NCBI GenBank assembly: GCA_025355105.1
Contig: JANYAE010000006.1
Coordinates: forward strand, 1-64,000
DNA: 64,000 nucleotides
Source: Pseudomonadota bacterium
GTDB lineage: Bacteria > Pseudomonadota > Gammaproteobacteria > Steroidobacterales > Steroidobacteraceae
Reading direction: 5' to 3'
A program made the translations under genes and the position numbers. Positions 58,768 through 64,000 of the stretch are shown here, piece by piece. Each line of letters opens with the position of its first letter. Positions within the stretch are counted from its first letter, which is position 1. The notes beneath the pieces are model-generated. The model saw nothing but the letters and a program-made list of their open reading frames with translations. It was not told where the DNA came from and made no database searches.

Positions 58768-59859
58768 CTAGAGCCCGGCCGCGAGCGCCGGGCCGATCAC
58801 CTCACGCCGCCAGCCGCGCAGGACCGCGTCGAGCGCCTCGCCGCGCACCAGGCGCCGCAGATCCCGCTGCGTCGCGAGCACCTCCGCGGCGATCCCGAGC
58901 TTCGCGGCCGCGTCGCGCAAGCGCTCGCCGAGCTGGCGCAGCCGCTCGCGCTCCTCCGGCGGCGGGCGACCCTCGTGGCGCTGCGCGATACCCTCGAGCG
59001 GCGCGGCGGCGGCCTCGGCGAGCGCCGCGAGGATCTCCGCGCCGAGCTTCTCGGCCGCTCCGGGCGGCATGACTTCGAGCGCCTTGAGCGCCGCGAGCGT
59101 CTCAGGCGCCGCGCGCGCGATGGCCCGCGCCGCATCGTCGGTGAGCACCCAGCCGCGCGGCAGGTTGCGGCGCATGGCGCGCGCCTCGCGCCACGCGGCG
59201 AGCGCGCGCAGCCGCAGCTGCTCGCGCGGCGGCAAGGTCTCGATCGCCTTGAAGCGCTGCCACGCGTCGCCGGGCTCGAGCCGGTAGAGGCCGGGCTCGG
59301 CGAGCAGCGCCGAGTCCTCGCGGAACCAGTCGAGCCGGCCGAGGCCGGCGAGGCGCTCTTCGAGCCGCTCGGCGAGCGGCAGCAGGTAGTGCACGTCGTC
59401 GGCGGCGTAGGACAGCTGCGCGGCCGTCAGTGGCCGGCGCGTCCAGTCGGTGCGCGCCTGGCTCTTCTCGAGCGTGACCGAGAACTCCCTGGCGATCAGG
59501 TCGCCGTAGCCGACCTGCGGCGGAAAGCCGAGCAGCGCCGCCGCGAGCTGCGTGTCGAGCACCGGCGCGAGCGGCGTCGTGGTGATCGGCAGCAGCACCT
59601 CGATGTCCTGGCGCGCCGCGTGCAGCACCTTGACCTGGCCGGGCACGGCGAGCAGCCGCGCCAGCCCGGCAGGGTCGAGGGCGGCGAGCGGGTCGACCAG
59701 CAGCGCGCCGCTGGCGTCCGCCAGCTGCACGAACGCGAGCTCCGCGTAGTAGGTGCGCTCGCGCATGAACTCCGTGTCGAGTGCGATCCGGGGGCAACCG
59801 GCGAGGCGCTCGGCGGCGGCCGCGAGCGCGGCGTCGTCGGTGATCGGAATCAGGTTCAC
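58768..59859 (-). CDS. rnd: Ribonuclease D
   Basis: PRIALDTEFMRERTYYAELAFVQLAD...DWTRRPLTAAQLSYAADDVHYLLPL; probable GTG start (VNLIPITDDAAL), ORF open to 59925. Confidence 0.93.
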   Translation of the reverse strand: MNLIPITDDAALAAAAERLAGCPRIALDTEFMRERTYYAELAFVQLADASGALLVDPLAALDPAGLARLLAVPGQVKVLHAARQDIEVLLPITTTPLAPVLDTQLAAALLGFPPQVGYGDLIAREFSVTLEKSQARTDWTRRPLTAAQLSYAADDVHYLLPLAERLEERLAGLGRLDWFREDSALLAEPGLYRLEPGDAWQRFKAIETLPPREQLRLRALAAWREARAMRRNLPRGWVLTDDAARAIARAAPETLAALKALEVMPPGAAEKLGAEILAALAEAAAAPLEGIAQRHEGRPPPEERERLRQLGERLRDAAAKLGIAAEVLATQRDLRRLVRGEALDAVLRGWRREVIGPALAAGL

Positions 59860-59937
59860 GGGCGCTTCCAGGTGGCAGGTTACAATCGGCGCGTCATTAT
59901 GCGGGGCGCGGCGCCGCGATCCCAAGCCGGTGGGTTG

Positions 59938-60462
59938 ATGCAGGAACTTCTGAAGGTCTTCTGGGATATCGCGCTGTGGCGCCGCGGGCCGCGCGACGTG
60001 CCGCCGTCCAGGGGCCTGCTGGCGCTTGCCGCGCTATGCTACGGGGCGACCAGCGTCGGCTTCTCCAGGCTGATCGACGGGCCGGGGCTGACGCTGGCGC
60101 TCGAGCGCGGCGCGGTGGACCTCGGTTTCACGGCCGCCACTTTCTGGCTGTGTCTCGCGGTCGGGCGTCGCGGCCACCGCCTGCAGCAGACGCTGACCGC
60201 CGCGTTCGGCACCGGCACGCTGGTCGCGCTGCCGATGGTCGCGGTGGTGCTGGTGGCCGACGCGCTCGGGCCGGCGGGGCCGGTGGCCGTCGCGATCAAG
60301 CTGTTGCTGCTGCCGCTGCAGATCTGGGGCCTGTGCGTGCTCGCGCACATCGTGCGGGTCGCGCTCGAGGCGCCGCTGATCGTCGGCATCGCGGTCTCGA
60401 CGACGTACTACCTGCTCGGATACCTCTTAATCGAGCGACTGCTTCCTTCCACGGTGGGTTGA
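59938..60462 (+). CDS. Yip1-like/hypothetical multi-TM membrane protein
   Basis: MQELLKVFWDIALWRRGPRDVPPSRGLLALAALCYGATSVGFSRL...; several hydrophobic segments. Confidence 0.7.
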   Translation: MQELLKVFWDIALWRRGPRDVPPSRGLLALAALCYGATSVGFSRLIDGPGLTLALERGAVDLGFTAATFWLCLAVGRRGHRLQQTLTAAFGTGTLVALPMVAVVLVADALGPAGPVAVAIKLLLLPLQIWGLCVLAHIVRVALEAPLIVGIAVSTTYYLLGYLLIERLLPSTVG

Positions 60463-61826
60463 TGCACGTCCACATCCTCGGCATCTGCGGCACGTTCATG
60501 GGCGGCATCGCGGCCATCGCGCGCGAGGCCGGGCACGTCGTGACGGGCTCGGACCGCAACGTCTACCCGCCGATGAGCACGCAACTCGAAACGCTCGGCA
60601 TCCGGCTCACCGAGGGCTGGGACCCGGCGCAGCTCGAGCCGCGACCGGACGTGGTCATCGTCGGCAACGCGCTGTCGCGCGGCAACCCGGTGGTCGAGGC
60701 GCTGCTCAACCGCGGCCTGCCGTACAGCTCCGGCCCCGAGTGGCTCGCGAACCACGTGCTGCAGGGGCGCTGGGTGCTCGCCGTCGCCGGCACGCACGGC
60801 AAGACCACGACCTCGGGAATCCTGGCCTGGATCCTCGAGCACGCGGGCCTGAGTCCCGGCTTCCTGATCGGCGGCGTGCCCGGCAACTTCACGGTCTCGG
60901 CGCGGCTCGGCGCGGCGCCGTTCTTCGTCGTCGAGGCCGACGAGTACGACACCGCGTTCTTCGACAAACGCGCCAAGTTCGTCCACTACCGGCCGCAGAC
61001 CGCGATCCTCAACAACCTCGAATACGACCACGCCGACATCTACCCGGACGTCGCCAGCATCCGCCGCATGTTCCACCAACTGGTGCGCACGGTGCCGGGC
61101 GAGGGCCGCCTGATCGTCAACGCCGAGGATCCCGAGCTGGCCACGGCGCTCGCGCTCGGTGCCTGGACGCCCATCGAGCGCTTCGGCCGCGGTGCCGGCG
61201 CCGAGTGGCAGGTGCGCGCGCTCGCCGCCGACTGGTCCGAGTTCGAAGTGCGGCAGGGCGCGACGCGCGTCGGCAGCGCGCGCTGGGCGCTGATCGGTGC
61301 GCACAACGCGGAGAACGCGCTCGCCGCGCTGCTGGCCGCGCGGCACGCCGGCGTGCCGATCGGCGCCGCGCTCGAGGCGCTCGGCTCGTTTCGCAATGCG
61401 CGGCGCAGGATGGAGCTGCGCGGCGGCGTGCGCGGCGTGACGGTCTACGACGACTTCGCGCACCATCCGACCGCGATCGCGGCGACCATCGAGGCGCTCA
61501 GGAACCGCGTCGGCACGGCGCGGATCCTCGCGGTGCTCGAGCCGCGCTCCGCGACCATGCGCATGGGCGTGCACCGCGACACGCTGGCCGGCTCGCTGTC
61601 CGGCGCCGACCTCGTGTTCCTCTACGAGCCGGCCGACCTCGGCTGGGACGTGCGCGCGGCCGCTGCGGCGCTCGGCGCGCGCGGCCGCGTGATCGGCGAC
61701 CTCGACGCGCTCGCGGCCGCGGTGGCCGCCGATGCCCGCAGCGGCGACCACGTGCTGGTCATGAGCAACGGCGGCTTCGGCGGCCTGCACGGCAAGCTGC
61801 TCACGCTGCTCGGTCGGGCCCCTTGA
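60462..61826 (+). CDS. mpl: UDP-N-acetylmuramate:L-alanyl-gamma-D-glutamyl-meso-diaminopimelate ligase
   Basis: MHVHILGICGTFMGGIAAIAREAGHVVTGSD...VLAVAGTHGKTTTSGILAWILE...FVVEADEYDTAFFDKRAKFVHYRPQTAILNNLEYDHADIY. Confidence 0.96.
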   Translation: MHVHILGICGTFMGGIAAIAREAGHVVTGSDRNVYPPMSTQLETLGIRLTEGWDPAQLEPRPDVVIVGNALSRGNPVVEALLNRGLPYSSGPEWLANHVLQGRWVLAVAGTHGKTTTSGILAWILEHAGLSPGFLIGGVPGNFTVSARLGAAPFFVVEADEYDTAFFDKRAKFVHYRPQTAILNNLEYDHADIYPDVASIRRMFHQLVRTVPGEGRLIVNAEDPELATALALGAWTPIERFGRGAGAEWQVRALAADWSEFEVRQGATRVGSARWALIGAHNAENALAALLAARHAGVPIGAALEALGSFRNARRRMELRGGVRGVTVYDDFAHHPTAIAATIEALRNRVGTARILAVLEPRSATMRMGVHRDTLAGSLSGADLVFLYEPADLGWDVRAAAAALGARGRVIGDLDALAAAVAADARSGDHVLVMSNGGFGGLHGKLLTLLGRAP

Positions 61827-62422
61827 GCGCGCGCACCCAGCCGCTATTCCCGCTCGGCTCGGTGCTGTTCCCCGGTGGCCCGCTGTCGCTGCGGATCTTC
61901 GAGGCGCGCTATATCGACATGGTCGGCCGCTGCATGAAGGACGGCAGCGGCTTCGTGGTCGTGCTGATCGTCGAGGGGCGCGAGGCCGGCAGCGGCGCGC
62001 TCACGACCGCCGCGGTGGGCACCGAAGCCCGCATCGTCGACTTCAACCGCCTCGAGGACGGGCTGCTCGGCCTCAGCTGCGTCGGCGGCGAACGGCTGCG
62101 CGTGGTGCGGGCCTGGCGGCAGGATGACGGACTGAACCTGGCCGAGGTGACGCCGCTGGCACCCGATCCCGCGGTGGTGGTGCCAGCCGACTGCGCGCAC
62201 CTGAGCGAGGCGCTGCGACGTCTGTATCCGGACCTCGGCCCGAGCTACACCGGCATCACGCCGCTGTTCGATGACGCGGCATGGGTCGGCAACCGGCTGG
62301 CGGAACTCTCGCCGCTCGAGCCCGGGGTCAAGCAGGGCCTGCTGGAACTCGAGGACCCCGTCGAGCGACTGCGCTACCTCGCGCCGATGATCCGCCTGGA
62401 CCCGTCCGCCACCGACGCCTGA
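61823..62422 (+). CDS. LON peptidase substrate-binding (Lon-N) domain protein
   Basis: TQPLFPLGSVLFPGGPLSLRIFEARYIDMVGRCMKDGSGFVVVLI; TTG start overlapping the mpl stop. Confidence 0.87.
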   Translation: MSARTQPLFPLGSVLFPGGPLSLRIFEARYIDMVGRCMKDGSGFVVVLIVEGREAGSGALTTAAVGTEARIVDFNRLEDGLLGLSCVGGERLRVVRAWRQDDGLNLAEVTPLAPDPAVVVPADCAHLSEALRRLYPDLGPSYTGITPLFDDAAWVGNRLAELSPLEPGVKQGLLELEDPVERLRYLAPMIRLDPSATDA

Positions 62423-62428
62423 GCGGCG

Positions 62429-63319
62429 TCAGTCGGTGCGGCGCCACGGCCGGAACCGGCCGCGCATGGCCACCGCGACCAGCGTGATCAGCAGCGTCCA
62501 GGCGAGCACCAGCCAGCCCGTGTAGCCGTCGTCGCGACTGATGAGCCAGGCCAGCGGCGCGCCGCCATCCAGCTCGGTGGCGCCGACCGTCGCCCGCATC
62601 ATCCACACCCAGCCGGCGTGCAGACCGACCGCGAGCGCGATGCTGCCCGTCCACCACGTCACCAGGCCGAGCAGCAGTCCGACCGCGAACAGCGCGAGCA
62701 GTCGGTCGAGGACCAGCGTCGGCGCGGCGAAATTTGCCAGCGCTCCCGCGAGCAGCGCGAGCCCGCTGCTCGACGTCACCTGCTCGTGCGGAATCTGCGT
62801 CTTGGTCAGCAGGTGCACGGCCGCGAACAGCGCCGAGACGAGCGCGACGGCGAGCACCGGCCGGCGCAGCTCGCGGACCACGGCGCCCTGGATCACTCCG
62901 CGGAACAGCGTTTCCTCGGCGAAGCCGACGGCGAGGCCCGAGCCGAGCCCGACCAGCAGCGCCTTGCCGATCGTGCCGAGCACGAGGTCCGGTGGCGGGA
63001 CGCGCAGGCCGAGCAGCAGCATCGACAGCGTAACCGGCAGCATCGTCGCCACGCCGGCCGCCAGACCGACCGCGAACTGGCGCAGCCAGCGGGGCCGTGG
63101 CGCACCGTAGCCGAAGTCGCGGGCCGTCGAGAGGCGCAGGTAGCGCATGACCGCGATGAGCAGTAGCACGACGATCGGGATCCAGGCGCGGGCCGCGATG
63201 CGATCGAAGCGCCACTGCGGTTGCAGCGGATGGACCAGCTGGTACAGCGGGTAGGCAAGGGCCGCCGCGAGCAGGACGGCTGCTGCGATCGCCGCGACGA
63301 AGAGGCCGAGGGCGCGCAT
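62429..63319 (-). CDS. CPBP family intramembrane protease
   Basis: VGFAEETLFRGVIQGAVVRELRRP (EExxxR) and SALFAAVHLL (FxxxH); multi-TM. Confidence 0.9.
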   Translation of the reverse strand: MRALGLFVAAIAAAVLLAAALAYPLYQLVHPLQPQWRFDRIAARAWIPIVVLLLIAVMRYLRLSTARDFGYGAPRPRWLRQFAVGLAAGVATMLPVTLSMLLLGLRVPPPDLVLGTIGKALLVGLGSGLAVGFAEETLFRGVIQGAVVRELRRPVLAVALVSALFAAVHLLTKTQIPHEQVTSSSGLALLAGALANFAAPTLVLDRLLALFAVGLLLGLVTWWTGSIALAVGLHAGWVWMMRATVGATELDGGAPLAWLISRDDGYTGWLVLAWTLLITLVAVAMRGRFRPWRRTD

Positions 63320-63359
63320 GGCCGCAAGTTACGCGACGCGCCGGCCGGCGACAACCGCC

Positions 63360-64000
63360 TCAGGCAGGCGTGGCGGCCGGCGCGCGTAGCGGCAGAGTCG
63401 CGACCGCGGCTTCGACCTCGGCCGCGGCGAGGCCCTCGAGCGGTCCGGGCGGCTCGGCGCGCACGCAGACGGTCGCGGCCTGCGGGGCGCCCCAGGGGCG
63501 ATACAGCGAAGGCTCGGCGGCGCCGAACAACACCACCAGCGGCAGGCCGACGGCGGCTGCGGCATGCGCGGGTCCGGTGTCGACGCTGACCATGCCCTCG
63601 GCGAGCTCGAGCAGCGCGACGAGGCGCGGCACCGGCAGCTCGGCGGCGACGTTGAAGACCGCGGCGGCACGGGCGTGGCGGCGGATCTCCTCGTTGAGCG
63701 CGTGCTCGCTCGCCACGCCGAGCAGCAGGATGGCATGGCCCGGGCAGCGGGCGGCCATCGCGTCGATCACCGCGCCCCAGCGCTCTTCAGGCCAGTACTT
63801 GGTGTTGCTGCCGCGGCGGCGGTCGCCACGGCGCATCGTGCGCTTGTTGCCCGCCTGCACCAGCAGCAGCCGCCGTCCGGCGAGGCCGAGGCCGGCCAGC
63901 CAGTCGCGGACCTCGCGGCGGCTGAGGTCGCTGACCTCGAGCACGCTGCCCGCCACGGCGTGCGCCGGTAGCGGCGGTGGTGGCGTGCCGAGTGCCGCTG
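63360..64000 (-). CDS. Glycosyltransferase family 9 (heptosyltransferase-like), partial at window edge
   Basis: RRLLLVQAGNKRTMRRGDRRRGSNTKYWPEERWGAVIDAM...MVSVDTGPAHAAAAVGLPLVVLFGAAEPSLYRPWG; no start before window end. Confidence 0.8.
   Translation of the reverse strand, partial: AALGTPPPPLPAHAVAGSVLEVSDLSRREVRDWLAGLGLAGRRLLLVQAGNKRTMRRGDRRRGSNTKYWPEERWGAVIDAMAARCPGHAILLLGVASEHALNEEIRRHARAAAVFNVAAELPVPRLVALLELAEGMVSVDTGPAHAAAAVGLPLVVLFGAAEPSLYRPWGAPQAATVCVRAEPPGPLEGLAAAEVEAAVATLPLRAPAATPA

Overview
This 64 kb, GC-rich window looks like a chromosomal segment of a (gamma)proteobacterium. The phylum is inferred from gene content and order only. I read about 58 protein-coding genes; no rRNA, tRNA, CRISPR array or transposase was recognised. 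Main blocks: (1) purD-purH-fis-dusB-DUF3426-prmA-accC-accB-aroQ-tlpA-dsbD-cutA on the minus strand; (2) groES-groL with a CIRCE operator; (3) a short chain of overlapping genes: an internally deleted LacI remnant, a GH31 alpha-glucosidase and a cation:proton antiporter; (4) an LPS/envelope region with GT4 and GT9 glycosyltransferases, Gmd, DUF6165, an FkbM-like methyltransferase, KdkA, LpxL and WaaA, with glnE and an M28/GCPII-like peptidase inserted, followed by tolC, rhodanese and a PIMT-like gene; (5) a PAS-GGDEF-EAL protein, an exported RidA, an M16 protease, a RIO kinase, a GMC oxidoreductase with its small subunit, an acyltransferase and a DMT transporter; (6) a frameshifted winged-helix/STAND-ATPase regulator divergent from two DUF4242 genes; (7) a pyrophosphate module (H+-PPase, PPi-PFK) next to adk; (8) rnd, mpl, a Lon-N domain protein, a CPBP protease and a partial GT9. 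The most interesting items are the STAND regulator/DUF4242 locus with its 11-bp direct repeat, the DsbD with a tandemly duplicated alpha domain, the LacI gene lacking its ligand-binding core, and a possible structured leader upstream of the GGDEF-EAL gene. All family assignments are from motif recognition by eye; no database search was run.
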